Below are positions 38,880 to 47,508 of a DNA stretch of 64,000 nt, piece after piece. Every line of letters begins with the position of its first letter. Within the stretch, counting starts at the first letter, position 1. This DNA is from CAKZLS01 sp963701445 (GTDB taxonomy: Bacteria > Pseudomonadota > Alphaproteobacteria > Rhodospirillales > Defluviicoccaceae), in the NCBI GenBank assembly GCA_963701445.1, contig CAVPAM010000039.1, positions 1 to 64,000 on the forward strand, given 5' to 3'. The notes under the pieces were generated by a model, which saw only the letters and a program-made list of their open reading frames with translations, searched no databases and was not told the origin of the DNA. Position numbers and translations under genes: made by a program.

Positions 38880-40727
38880 TCATAGGCTGAGCCGATGCAT
38901 GGTTTCGTTGGTGGGGATGCCGTCGGGGGTCCAGCCGCGGAGCTGGTAGTATTCCGGCAGCATCTTGTCGAGGCCGTTGACCAGGCCCTTGGCCGGGCCC
39001 GTCTTCGCCGCTTCCTTGAGCAGGCGCTTGGGCAGCGTGTCGTCCTTGCCGGTGAACCCGGCGTCCAGGTTGTACTTGCGCTCCATGTTCCAGATGCGCT
39101 CGCCAACCTCCAGAAGCCGCTCCGTCGTCCACGACCCCTCGCACGCCGCGTCGATCTGCGGCGCGATGTCGTCCAGCGTCCACGCGAACGTGGTGAACAC
39201 GCAGATCCCCGCCGAGTCCACCGCCGCCGTCGCGTCCTGGAACGCCTTCACCAGGCCCGCCTTGCCCTCCGTGCCCAGCGGATCGGTCTTCTCCGGGATC
39301 CCCAGGATCTCCGACGCCACCGTGTAGCCGCGAAGGTGGCACGCGCCGCGGTTGGACGTGGCGTAGGTCAGCCCCATCCCCTGGATGCCGCGCGAATCAT
39401 ACGCCGGGAACTCCTGGCCCTTGACCTGCATGGCCAGATCGGGGTGACCATACTTCTCGCACAAAAGCTTCGAGCCGAGCCCGATCTCCGCGCCGAAGCC
39501 CTCGCCCCGGCCGGTCAGCTCGGCGAGGTCGGTCAGCGCCTTGGCGCTGCCGAACGCGACCTCGATCCCGCCCGTCTCCTTGGTGGTGATCACGCCCATC
39601 TCGAACAGCTCCATGGCCGCGCCCACCGTGGCACCGAACGAGATCGGGTCGAACCCCTGCTCGTTGCAGATGAAGTTGGCGAAGGTGCAGGCGTCCAGGT
39701 CGTTCACCCCCGTGGCCGCCCCCAGCGCCCACGCCGCCTCGTATTCAAGACCACCGGACGCCTTCTGGTATTGCGGACGGTCCACCACCGTATAATGCGT
39801 CCGCTCGATCGCCGACACCCGGCCGCACGCGATGGTGCACGCGAAACACGCCTGGTTGGTGATCAGGTTCGACTTGCCGTCGCTCGCCCGCTTCGCGGCC
39901 ATCGCCTCCGCCGATATGGCGTGCGCGCCCTCGAACTGAACGTCCCTGTGATTGCGCGTCGGCAAGGAGCCCGTCTCGTTGATCACGTTCATCAGCACCT
40001 GCGTGCCGAACGCCGGAAGGCCCTGGCCCGTCACCGCGTTGTCGGCCAGAACCTTCTTGCCCGCCTCCGCCGCCGCCAGGAACGCCGGCGCGTCCTTCAC
40101 CCGAACCCCCAGCGTGCCCCGGATCGCCACCGCCTTCAGGTTCTTCGAGCCCATCACCGTGCCCACGCCCGAACGGCCCGCCGCCCGGTGCATGTCGTTG
40201 ACGATGCACGCGTACTTCACGCCCTTCTCGCCCGAAACCCCGATCGACGCCACCCGGATCAGCGGATCCTGGTGCCTGGCCTTGATGTGCTCCTCGGTGT
40301 GCCACACCGACGTGCCCCAGAGCTCGCCCGCGTCCAGCAACCGGGCGTCGCCGTTCTGCAACAGCAGGTAAACCGGCTTCGGCGACTTGCCCTCGAAGAT
40401 GATCATGTCGTAACCGGCGTTCTTCATCTCGTTGCCGAAGAACCCGCCCGAGTTCGAACACGCGATGGCGCCCGTCAGCGCCCCCTTGGTGATCACCGAA
40501 TAGCGGCCCGCCGTCGACGCGCACGTCCCGGTCAGCGGCCCCGTCGCCATGATCATCTTGTTGTCCGGCGACAGCGGATCCACCCGCGGGTCCGTCTCCT
40601 CAACCAGGTACTTGGTGGCCAGTCCGCGCTGTCCAAGATACTGCCGCGCCCACTCCATGTTGAGCGGCTCGTCGACGCAGGTGCCCTTGCCCAGGTCCAC
40701 CCGCAAAACCTTCCTTGCCCATGCCAT
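38880..40727 (-). CDS. aorB: Aldehyde:ferredoxin oxidoreductase, catalytic subunit (AorB-like, tungsten/molybdopterin)
   Basis: Oxidises aldehydes to carboxylic acids in the cytoplasm. The 615-residue AOR fold is complete. The N-terminal pterin-binding domain runs from KVLRVDLGKGT to ATGPLTGTCASTAGRYSV and GGFFGNEMKNAGYD. A cluster motif C294-x2-C297-x3-C301 (ACFACTIACGR) is joined by a late Cys in DSAGICVFTTF for one 4Fe-4S. RAAGRSGVGTVMGSKNLKA is the AOR hallmark. Characterised bacterial three-subunit members use tungsten; metal choice here is inference. Short spacing to aorA (15 bases) indicates one operon. Codon bias is extremely GC3-rich, suggesting high expression. Confidence 0.93.
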   Translation of the reverse strand: MAWARKVLRVDLGKGTCVDEPLNMEWARQYLGQRGLATKYLVEETDPRVDPLSPDNKMIMATGPLTGTCASTAGRYSVITKGALTGAIACSNSGGFFGNEMKNAGYDMIIFEGKSPKPVYLLLQNGDARLLDAGELWGTSVWHTEEHIKARHQDPLIRVASIGVSGEKGVKYACIVNDMHRAAGRSGVGTVMGSKNLKAVAIRGTLGVRVKDAPAFLAAAEAGKKVLADNAVTGQGLPAFGTQVLMNVINETGSLPTRNHRDVQFEGAHAISAEAMAAKRASDGKSNLITNQACFACTIACGRVSAIERTHYTVVDRPQYQKASGGLEYEAAWALGAATGVNDLDACTFANFICNEQGFDPISFGATVGAAMELFEMGVITTKETGGIEVAFGSAKALTDLAELTGRGEGFGAEIGLGSKLLCEKYGHPDLAMQVKGQEFPAYDSRGIQGMGLTYATSNRGACHLRGYTVASEILGIPEKTDPLGTEGKAGLVKAFQDATAAVDSAGICVFTTFAWTLDDIAPQIDAACEGSWTTERLLEVGERIWNMERKYNLDAGFTGKDDTLPKRLLKEAAKTGPAKGLVNGLDKMLPEYYQLRGWTPDGIPTNETMHRLSL

Positions 40728-40742
40728 GTCCCGTCCTCCCCG

Positions 40743-41228
40743 TCAGGCCGACGCCGAGGCGCCGGCGCCCGCGTCCGTCTTCGCCGCCCATTGACGCATC
40801 CGCTCCAGACCCGTCCAGTTGGCGTCGATATACGTGATCGCACCGGTCGGACACGCCTTCGCGCACGCCGGATCGCCGCCGCAAAGGTCGCACTTCATCA
40901 CCTTGCCCGAATCCGCGTTGTAGTTCACCGTCCCGAACGGACACGCGATGGTGCATACCTTGCACCCCACGCACAGATCGTCGGACACGATCTTCGCCCC
41001 CGTCGACCGGTCCAGCGAAATCGCGTCCACCGGACACGCGTGCATGCACCACGCCTCCGCGCACTGCGTGCACGTGTAGGGCACAAACCGGCCCTCGTCG
41101 TGAAACGCGAACACCTTGATCCGAGACTTCGCCGGATTGAACGCCCCCTCGTTGACGTACGAACACGCCATCTCGCATTGAAGGCAATCCGTGCACTTGC
41201 CCGGATCAATGTGCAGTGATTTCATCAT
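40743..41228 (-). CDS. aorA: Polyferredoxin subunit, AorA-like (4 x [4Fe-4S])
   Basis: Electron-transfer subunit with four 4Fe-4S clusters. Cysteine groups in order are CTDCLQCEMAC, CTQCAEAWCMHACP, CVGCKVCTIACP and CDLCGGDPACAKACP. The start is taken at ATG 41228 because GGGGAGGAG lies just before it; the longer frame from 41252 lacks a ribosome site. The C-terminal tail is Ala/Gly-rich. It is the first gene of aorABC, preceded by a 220-base leader with one copy of the shared regulatory element. Confidence 0.92.
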   Translation of the reverse strand: MMKSLHIDPGKCTDCLQCEMACSYVNEGAFNPAKSRIKVFAFHDEGRFVPYTCTQCAEAWCMHACPVDAISLDRSTGAKIVSDDLCVGCKVCTIACPFGTVNYNADSGKVMKCDLCGGDPACAKACPTGAITYIDANWTGLERMRQWAAKTDAGAGASASA

Positions 41229-41448
41229 CGACGTCTCCTCCCCGAGCATCACCGCTCGATTTCGTTACGCCGGCGAGGAAAGCGACACGGCTTCAACCCA
41301 AGTCGAAACGCCAAGTCAAGGCGCGTTTGCCACACCTTGCCTTGTTTGTTGTATGGGATCGCCTTGTCCTTCAACCGTCCGCCCTTACGGGCGGATAAAC
41401 CGGCCCCATGATTTTTCGTCGTTCACTTTATAAGTAGGGGAGAACCAA

Positions 41449-41474
41449 GGCAATTGATAGAAAGTCGAACGAAC
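41449..41474 (-). promoter_or_regulatory. Regulatory element copy upstream of aorA
   Basis: Plus strand reads GGCAATTGATAGAAAGTC, then GAACGAAC. It is near-identical to the copy at 51596-51622. It lies 221 bases before aorA in the same relative orientation as the others, so a long leader or a more distant activator site is implied. Confidence 0.7.
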
Positions 41475-41597
41475 GTTTGGCGAACGCAATAAACGAATAT
41501 TCGACGACCCAGGACATTCGGATGAACCGGCTTGCGGAAATCAGCCGTTTTACTTCGATCCAACGAATAATCCCGACGAAATCTCGGGGTGATCCAT

Positions 41598-41921
41598 TTA
41601 CTCGGACCGGCACCGGATGAACGCGGTTCCGGACACGACCACCGTCCGCTCCCAGGGCACGAACAGCTGGCAGAGTTCGCGCGGTTTCGAGACCCACCAG
41701 ATCTTGATGTCGATCCCCACGTCCTTGCCGCCGGTGAACGCGATCGCGGTCGGTTCCGACATCTCGCCGACCCGCGCGCCGCCTCCCTCTCCGACAACCT
41801 TGACCGCGAGACCGGTGCGGTTCTCCACCGAGACGGTTCCCCCGGCCGCCGCCGGCGCGGCCAGGACCGCAAGCACGGCGGCGGCCGTCGCCCCGCCGAT
41901 CAAACCCTTCTTACCGTTCAT
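41598..41921 (-). CDS. Small secreted hypothetical protein (107 aa)
   Basis: ATG 41921 with GGGAGAA upstream gives a clear signal peptide ending AAPAAAGG. The mature part is a short beta-rich domain (VSVENRTGLAVKVVGEGGG, DVGIDIKIWWVSKPRELCQ, VVVSGTAFIRC) with two Cys that could form a disulfide. I do not recognise the family. It lies between the aor operon and the Ped-type set and is divergent from the latter (176 bases between starts), so a role in the alcohol island is likely but unproven. Confidence 0.6.
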   Translation of the reverse strand: MNGKKGLIGGATAAAVLAVLAAPAAAGGTVSVENRTGLAVKVVGEGGGARVGEMSEPTAIAFTGGKDVGIDIKIWWVSKPRELCQLFVPWERTVVVSGTAFIRCRSE

Positions 41922-42021
41922 TTCTCCCGCTCTCCTCTCCCGCTCGGCGGCCCACGCGCCAACCATATCGCGGTTCTGTTCGCCGTCGATCCGAAAAATG
42001 CGCGGACGACCGTTCGGACAC

Positions 42022-42043
42022 GTTCGACCTTCGTATCCATTGC
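42022..42043 (+). promoter_or_regulatory. Diverged regulatory element copy upstream of the Ped-type set
   Basis: Reads GTTCGACCTTCGTATCCATT, then GC. Compared with the consensus in this direction (CGACTTTCTATCAATTGC), it has one inserted base and two substitutions. It lies 55 bases before ATG 42098 in the consistent orientation. This is the weakest of the five copies. Confidence 0.45.
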
Positions 42044-42097
42044 CCGCACCGGACGCGGATGGGTAAGCTGTCCGAAAAGAAATGTCGGGAGGGGTTC

Positions 42098-43303
42098 ATG
42101 GCAGAAGCATCGGGGACCTGGACGGCGCGCGGACTGTTGCCGGTTCTGGTTCTCGTTCTGGCCGCCGGCGCGGCGGTCGCGGCGCAACCGGCCGGAACCG
42201 CCGAGGTCCGGATCGCCTATCTCGGGCAGGCGATCGAGCGGCCGCCCTCCCTGTCCAATCTGGACTGGCTGGCGCCCGCCGACGACGAGGGCCTTCAGGG
42301 CGCGCGTCTCGGGATCGACGACAACGCCACCACCGGCCGGTTCACCAAGCAGCGCTTCCATCTCGACGAGACGATCGTTCCGATCGACGGCGACGTCGCG
42401 GCGGCCGTTCGCGGTCTTCACGCCGACGGTCACCGGTTCCTCGTCGCCAATGTCGGTCCGGAGGCGCTGGACACCATCCGGGCGATGCCGGAAGCGAAAA
42501 CCATGCTGATCTTCAACGCCGGCGCGCCCGACGACCGTTTCCGAGTGGAAGATTGCGGGCCGTCCCTTCTCCACACGCTGCCGAGCCGCGCCATGCTGGC
42601 CGACGCGCTCGCGCAGTATCTGGTGACCAAGAACTGGAAGCGGTGGTTCCTGGTGACCGGCGCGCGGCCGGAAGACGCGCTGTTCGCCGAGGCCACGCGC
42701 CGGGCGGCGAGACGGTTCGGCGGCAAGATCGTCGCCGAGAAGACGTGGACATTCGACTATGACATCCGCCGGATGGCCCAGGAGGAAATGCCCGGTTTTA
42801 CCCAGGTGGAGGACTACGACGTGCTGATCGTCGCCGACGAGATGGGGCTGTTCGGCGACTATCTCGCGTATCGCACCTGGCACCCGCGACCGGTCGCCGG
42901 AACGCAGGGCCTGGTTCCGACGGCGTGGGACCGGACCGTGGAGCAGTGGGGCGCGGCGCAACTTCAGAAACGGTTCGCCGCCAAGGCCGGCCGGGGGATG
43001 AGCGCCAGGGATTTCGCCGCCTGGGCCGCCGTCCGGTCCATCGGCGAGGCCGCGACGCGCACCCGGTCCAACGACTTCGACGCGATCGGAACCTATCTGT
43101 CGAGCGACGCGTTCGAACTGGCGGCGTTCAAGGGCCGCAAGCTGTCCTACCGCCCCTGGAACGGACAGCTTCGCCAGCCGATCCCGCTCACCACCGCGCG
43201 CGCCATCGTCACCCTCTCCCCGCAGGAGGGATTTCTCCACCCGCACACGGAGTTGGACACCTTGGGCTATGACGCGCCCGAGACCCGGTGCAAGATGAAC
43301 TGA
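42098..43303 (+). CDS. Periplasmic binding protein of the PQQ-alcohol-dehydrogenase ABC system
   Basis: Leu/Ile/Val-type periplasmic binding fold, about 401 residues. ATG 42098 with GGGAGGGG upstream is preferred over 42059; it opens a signal peptide (LLPVLVLVLAAGAAVAAQ). Features are VRIAYLGQAIERPPSLSNLDWL, GARLGIDDNATTGRFTKQRF, MLIFNAGAPDDRFR and WFLVTGARPEDALF, which match the family annotated as substrate-binding protein of PQQ-dependent alcohol dehydrogenase systems. The true ligand of that family is unknown. It heads a four-gene unit with a beta-propeller, an ABC ATPase and an ABC-2 permease. Confidence 0.86.
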   Translation: MAEASGTWTARGLLPVLVLVLAAGAAVAAQPAGTAEVRIAYLGQAIERPPSLSNLDWLAPADDEGLQGARLGIDDNATTGRFTKQRFHLDETIVPIDGDVAAAVRGLHADGHRFLVANVGPEALDTIRAMPEAKTMLIFNAGAPDDRFRVEDCGPSLLHTLPSRAMLADALAQYLVTKNWKRWFLVTGARPEDALFAEATRRAARRFGGKIVAEKTWTFDYDIRRMAQEEMPGFTQVEDYDVLIVADEMGLFGDYLAYRTWHPRPVAGTQGLVPTAWDRTVEQWGAAQLQKRFAAKAGRGMSARDFAAWAAVRSIGEAATRTRSNDFDAIGTYLSSDAFELAAFKGRKLSYRPWNGQLRQPIPLTTARAIVTLSPQEGFLHPHTELDTLGYDAPETRCKMN

Positions 43304-43345
43304 ACCCGGCGCCGGAAACGCGCTTCGGGACGATGGGAGGAACAC

Positions 43346-44311
43346 GTGAAATACCGGCTCTGGCTTGGCGCGATGGTCACGGTGTGCGGCATGTCCGCCG
43401 CCCATGCGCAAACCGTTTTCATCTCCAACGAAAAGGACGACACGGTTTCCGTCATCGACGCGAAGACGCTGGAGGTGGTGAAGACGTTCGACGTGGGCCG
43501 GCGGCCGCGCGGCATTCTGCTGAACAAGGATTTCTCCAGGCTGTACGTGTGCGCCAGCGACGACGACCGGGTGGAGGTCTACGACACGGAGACCTTCGCC
43601 AAGATCGCCGACCTGCCCTCGGGCGCCGACCCCGAACAGTTCTCGCTGCATCCCAACGACCGGCACCTCTACATCGCCAACGAGGACGACAACGTGGTCA
43701 CGGTGGTCGACACCGAAACGCACGAGGTTGTGGCCCAGGTGGACGTGGGCGTCGAGCCGGAGGGCATGGCGGTCAGCCCCGACGGGCGGATCGCGGTCAA
43801 CACCTCGGAAACCACCAACATGGTCCACTGGATCGACACCGAAACCTACGAACTGGTGGACAACACCCTGGTGGACCAGAGGCCGCGCGACGCCGAATTC
43901 AGCGACGATGGCACGCTTCTGTGGGTATCGTCGGAAATCGGCGGCACGGTCGCCGTCATCGACGTGGCCAAGAGAGAGACCGTCAAAACCATCTCCTTCG
44001 AAATCCCCGGGATCCACAAGGACCGCATCCAGCCGGTCGGCATGACCCTGACCTCCGACGGGCGATACGCGTTCATCGCCCTCGGGCCGTCGAACCATAT
44101 CGCCGTGGTCGATGCCAGGACCTACGAGGTGCTGGACACCATTCTGGTCGGCCGCCGGGTGTGGCATCTGGCGCTGACGCCGGACGAACGCACGCTGTTC
44201 ACCACCAACGGCGTCAGCGGCGACGTCACCGCCATCGACGTCGAGGACCTGAAGCCGGTCAAGTCCATCAAGGTCGGCCGCTATCCCTGGGGCGTGGCGG
44301 TGAAACCGTAG
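43346..44311 (+). CDS. PQQ-dependent catabolism-associated beta-propeller (YVTN-type)
   Basis: Secreted beta-propeller of about 321 residues. The GTG start has GGGAGGA upstream; the signal peptide ends SAAHAQ. Repeats of the form TVSVIDAKTLEVVKTFDVGRRPRGI, RVEVYDTETF and VVTVVDTETHEVVAQVDVG recur about every 42 residues, the YVTN/surface-layer propeller pattern. It matches the family repeatedly found beside PQQ alcohol dehydrogenases and the Ped-type ABC genes. Function is unknown; a periplasmic scaffold or sensor is plausible. The next gene starts 5 bases after its stop. Confidence 0.88.
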   Translation: MKYRLWLGAMVTVCGMSAAHAQTVFISNEKDDTVSVIDAKTLEVVKTFDVGRRPRGILLNKDFSRLYVCASDDDRVEVYDTETFAKIADLPSGADPEQFSLHPNDRHLYIANEDDNVVTVVDTETHEVVAQVDVGVEPEGMAVSPDGRIAVNTSETTNMVHWIDTETYELVDNTLVDQRPRDAEFSDDGTLLWVSSEIGGTVAVIDVAKRETVKTISFEIPGIHKDRIQPVGMTLTSDGRYAFIALGPSNHIAVVDARTYEVLDTILVGRRVWHLALTPDERTLFTTNGVSGDVTAIDVEDLKPVKSIKVGRYPWGVAVKP

Positions 44312-44315
44312 CGCC

Positions 44316-45134
44316 ATGGCCGATACCCCGCAGTCCACGCGGAAATCCGCGCCGAGGTCCACGCGGCCGGCCCTGGAAATCGACGGCCTGGGGTTCGCCT
44401 ACGGCGACCGTTTCGCCCTCCAGGACATCTCGTTCTCCGTTCGCGCGGGCGAGTTCGCCGCCCTGCTCGGCCCCAACGGCGCCGGCAAGACGACGCTGTT
44501 CTCGCTGATCACCCACCTGTTCGAAAGCCGTGAGGGCGCCATCCGCATCGGCGGCTGGGATATCCGCGCGGACCCCGCCAAGGCCCTGGCGGCCATGGGC
44601 GTGGTCTTCCAGCAGCCGACGCTCGACCTGGACCTCACCGTCCAGCAGAACCTCCGGTACTTCGCGTCGCTCCACGGCATCGACCGGCGGACGGCGGAAC
44701 GGCGCATCGACCGCGAACTCGCGCGGCTGGACCTGTCGGACCGGCGCGGCGACAGGGTGCGCGTGCTGAGCGGCGGGTATCGCCGCCGGGTGGAGGTCGC
44801 GCGGGCGCTGCTCCACGAGCCGGCCCTGCTGCTGCTCGACGAGGCCTCCGCCGGCCTGGACGTTCCCACCCGCCAGAAGATCGTCGATCACGTGCACGCG
44901 CTGGCGGACACGGACGGGATCGCCGTGCTGTGGGCCACCCACCTGATCGACGAGGTGCACCCCGGCGACCGCGTGGTGGTCATGCACGGCGGCCGGATCC
45001 GGGCCGACGGAACCGTGGACGAGGTGAACCGCGCCGCCGGATGCGAGACGCTCGACGACTCCTTCCGCCGCCTCATCGCCCATGGACGTGACATGGGGCA
45101 TGACACACGGCGTGAAACGGCGCCGGCCCCGTGA
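44316..45134 (+). CDS. ABC transporter ATP-binding protein, PQQ-alcohol system
   Basis: Cytoplasmic ATPase. It has Walker A (LLGPNGAGKTTLFSLI), Q-loop (GVVFQQPTLDLDLTV), signature (RVLSGGYRRRVEVARALL), Walker B (LLLLDEASAGLD) and a switch His (LWATHLIDEV). The close fit to drug/export-type (ABC-2) ATPases and the coupling to the following permease by a GTGA overlap indicate an export complex or a membrane-organising function, not solute uptake. This is notable because a periplasmic binding protein heads the same operon. Confidence 0.92.
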   Translation: MADTPQSTRKSAPRSTRPALEIDGLGFAYGDRFALQDISFSVRAGEFAALLGPNGAGKTTLFSLITHLFESREGAIRIGGWDIRADPAKALAAMGVVFQQPTLDLDLTVQQNLRYFASLHGIDRRTAERRIDRELARLDLSDRRGDRVRVLSGGYRRRVEVARALLHEPALLLLDEASAGLDVPTRQKIVDHVHALADTDGIAVLWATHLIDEVHPGDRVVVMHGGRIRADGTVDEVNRAAGCETLDDSFRRLIAHGRDMGHDTRRETAPAP

Positions 45135-45988
45135 CCGCCGCGCATTACCTTCGCTGTTTCAAGGGAATCCTGTTCCGCGAGGTGCTGCGGTTCCTCAAGC
45201 AGCGGGAGCGCTTTCTCGCCGCCCTGGTCCGGCCGCTGGTCTGGCTGCTGGTGTTCGCCGCCGGTTTTCGCGCGGCGCTCGGGGTGTCGATCATTCCGCC
45301 CTACGAGACCTACATCACCTACGAGGTCTACATCGTTCCCGGCCTGATCGGCATGATCCTGCTGTTCAACGGCATGCAGAGCTCGCTCTCCATGGTCTAC
45401 GACCGCGAAATGGGGAGCATGCGCATCCTGATGGTCACGCCGCTCCCGCGCTGGTATCTCCTGACCTGCAAGCTTCTCGCCGGGACCGCCGTCTCCATCC
45501 TCCAGGTCTATACCTTTCTGCTCATCGCCTACCTGTTCGGCATCGAACTTCCGCTGCTCGGATACGTGGCGGTGTTCCCCGCGCTCGTGGTGGCGGGATT
45601 GATGCTGGGCGCGGTGGGGCTGTTGCTGTCGTCCACCATCCGCCAGCTCGAGAATTTCGCCGGGATCATGAACTTCGTGATCTTCCCGATGTTCTTCCTG
45701 TCGTCGGCGCTCTATCCGCTGTGGAAGATGCGGGAATCGAGTGTCGCGCTCTACCGCGTCTGCTCCGTCAACCCGTTCACCCACGCGGTCGAGCTGGTCC
45801 GGTTCGCCCTCTACGGCCAGGTCAATCTCGAGGCGCTGGCCTACACGGCGCTGGCCCTGGCGGTTCTGCTCGGTCTGGCCATTTACGGATACAGCCCCGC
45901 CAAGGGAATGATGCGGCGCAAGGCCGGCCCCGGCGCCGGGCGGCGGTTGAGACCGGTCATTCCCCGAGATCGAGCGCCCCGCGAATGA
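45131..45988 (+). CDS. ABC-2 type permease, PedC-like
   Basis: Six-span ABC-2 permease of 285 residues, GTG start coupled to the ATPase. Features are EVLRFLKQRERFLAALVRPL, YITYEVYIVPGLIGMILLFNGMQSS, SMVYDREMGSMRILMVTPLPR and NFVIFPMFFLSSALYPLW, the ABC-2 signature. It resembles the PedC protein of the phenylethanol cluster of Pseudomonas putida. The 3' end overlaps the opposite-strand ATPase gene by about 30 bases. Confidence 0.9.
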   Translation: MTAAHYLRCFKGILFREVLRFLKQRERFLAALVRPLVWLLVFAAGFRAALGVSIIPPYETYITYEVYIVPGLIGMILLFNGMQSSLSMVYDREMGSMRILMVTPLPRWYLLTCKLLAGTAVSILQVYTFLLIAYLFGIELPLLGYVAVFPALVVAGLMLGAVGLLLSSTIRQLENFAGIMNFVIFPMFFLSSALYPLWKMRESSVALYRVCSVNPFTHAVELVRFALYGQVNLEALAYTALALAVLLGLAIYGYSPAKGMMRRKAGPGAGRRLRPVIPRDRAPRE

Positions 45989-46742
45989 CGCCGCCGCTCC
46001 GGTCGAGCAGCTCGGCGCGAAACCGCTCCATCGCCTCCCTGGTCCGGCGGTCCCTCGGCGGATCCACCGTCACGTCGGCGACGACCCCGGCGGGCGATCC
46101 CGCCAGGAACACGATCCGGTCCGCCAGCAAGATCGCCTCCGCGAGATCGTGCGTCACGAACAGGACGGTGGTGGGGCGCTGGCCCAGCAGGGAAACGAGA
46201 AGCCCGCGAAGACGGGTCGCGGTGGCCTCGTCGAGCGAGACGAAGGGCTCGTCCAGCAGCAGAATGTCGGGCTCCACCACGAACGCCCGCGCCAGGGCGG
46301 CGCGGCGCGACATCCCCACCGACAGGCGGTTGGGATAGACGGTTCGCGCCTCTTCCAGCTCCACGTCCGCGAGGACCCGGGACACCTTCTCGCCGGCGCC
46401 CTCGCGCGACGGCAGGACCAGCCGGATGTTGTCCTCGACGGTCATCCACGGCAGCAGCCGCGCCGTCTGGAAGACATAGCCGACCCGGGGACGCCGCCCG
46501 CCGCCGCCTCCTCCTCCGGCCGCCCCGAACCGCCGCCCGCCGGGGTTCAGCTCGACGGTCCCGGTGAAGTCCCGGTCGAGCCCGGCGACGATATTGAGCA
46601 GCGTGGTCTTGCCGCACCCCGACGGCCCGAACACGGCGACGAATTCCCCGTGGTCCAGCGACAGCCGGATGTCCTCGAGCACGGTTTTCCGGCGTGCTCC
46701 TCCCAGCGCCGGAAAGGCCTTGGTTTGGATGGCGATCTCCAT
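45957..46742 (-). CDS. ABC importer ATP-binding protein (nitrate/taurine type)
   Basis: ATPase of the NitT/TauT/SsuB group: Walker A VFGPSGCGKTTLLNIVAG, Q-loop VGYVFQTARLLPWMTV, Walker B ILLLDEPFVSLDE and switch FVTHDLAEA. The signature is atypical (RLSVGMSRRAALARAF in place of LSGGQ). A poly-Gly insertion near residues 75-83 is unusual and sits in a GC-only run. It is the last gene of a binding protein-permease-ATPase unit and overlaps the convergent PedC-like gene at its 3' end. Confidence 0.86.
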   Translation of the reverse strand: MEIAIQTKAFPALGGARRKTVLEDIRLSLDHGEFVAVFGPSGCGKTTLLNIVAGLDRDFTGTVELNPGGRRFGAAGGGGGGGRRPRVGYVFQTARLLPWMTVEDNIRLVLPSREGAGEKVSRVLADVELEEARTVYPNRLSVGMSRRAALARAFVVEPDILLLDEPFVSLDEATATRLRGLLVSLLGQRPTTVLFVTHDLAEAILLADRIVFLAGSPAGVVADVTVDPPRDRRTREAMERFRAELLDRSGGVIRGALDLGE

Positions 46743-46746
46743 CAGC

Positions 46747-47496
46747 TCACCGCCGCCATCGATTGACGCGGCGTTCGACCGGCCGGAGCACGAAAACCTC
46801 CACCGCCTGGATGACCAGGATGAAACTGAAGGCGTACGCCAGGATCCCGGCGATATCGAACAGCTGAAAGTACAGGTTGAGCTGGAAGCCCACGCCGTTG
46901 CTTTGCCCCAGCAGTTCCGCCACGAGGACGATCTTCCAGATCAGGGCGAGGCCGGTGCGCGCGCTCGCGGCGAGGAACGGATACATCTGCGGCAGGATGA
47001 CGTGGAACAGCGTCGCGCGGCGGCCGAGAGCGAAGCTTTGCGCCATCTCCTGGTAGTCGCGATCCAGGGCGCGGGCGCCTTCGCGCACGGTGACCGCCAC
47101 GTTCGGGATCTTGTTGACCGCCACCGCGACGACGACGGCGGCCTCCACCAGGCCCATCCAGACGTACGCGAGGATGATCACCACCAGCGCCGGCATGTTG
47201 AGGAAGATGACGATCCAGAAATCGAACAGGCGATCGACGAGGCGGGACCGTCCCATGACGACGCCGATCACGGTGCCGATGGCCATGGCCACCACGAAGC
47301 TGGCGGCCACCCGCGCCAGGGTGATGCCGAGATGATAGGGAAGCTCGCCCGTCGCCGTTTGCCGGAAGATCACGCCGGCGACCGCCGCCGGTCCGGGCAA
47401 CAGGTCGCCCTGGGCGGCGGCGGCCGCGGCCTGCCACAAACCCAGAAACGCGAGAGCCGAGAGGACCCCGTACCAGCCGCGACGTGGAAAGTTCAC
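46747..47496 (-). CDS. ABC importer permease (SsuC/TauC type)
   Basis: Inner-membrane permease, 249 residues, about six spans. The coupling EAA-like loop is visible in VREGARALDRDYQEMAQSFALGRRATLFHVILP, and the first span is VLSALAFLGLWQAAAAAAQG. It lies 4 bases before the ATPase start and 12 bases after the binding protein stop, so the three form one transporter. Substrate unknown; the family includes nitrate, sulfonate and pyrimidine-precursor importers. Confidence 0.88.
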   Translation of the reverse strand: MNFPRRGWYGVLSALAFLGLWQAAAAAAQGDLLPGPAAVAGVIFRQTATGELPYHLGITLARVAASFVVAMAIGTVIGVVMGRSRLVDRLFDFWIVIFLNMPALVVIILAYVWMGLVEAAVVVAVAVNKIPNVAVTVREGARALDRDYQEMAQSFALGRRATLFHVILPQMYPFLAASARTGLALIWKIVLVAELLGQSNGVGFQLNLYFQLFDIAGILAYAFSFILVIQAVEVFVLRPVERRVNRWRR

Positions 47497-47508
47497 CGCA
47501 TCGTCAAG

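Noticed and set aside
42098..45988. Ped-type set considered as a classical sugar or amino-acid importer
   Set aside because: The ATPase and permease are of ABC-2 (export) type and the beta-propeller is not part of uptake systems; the set matches the quinoprotein-associated families instead.
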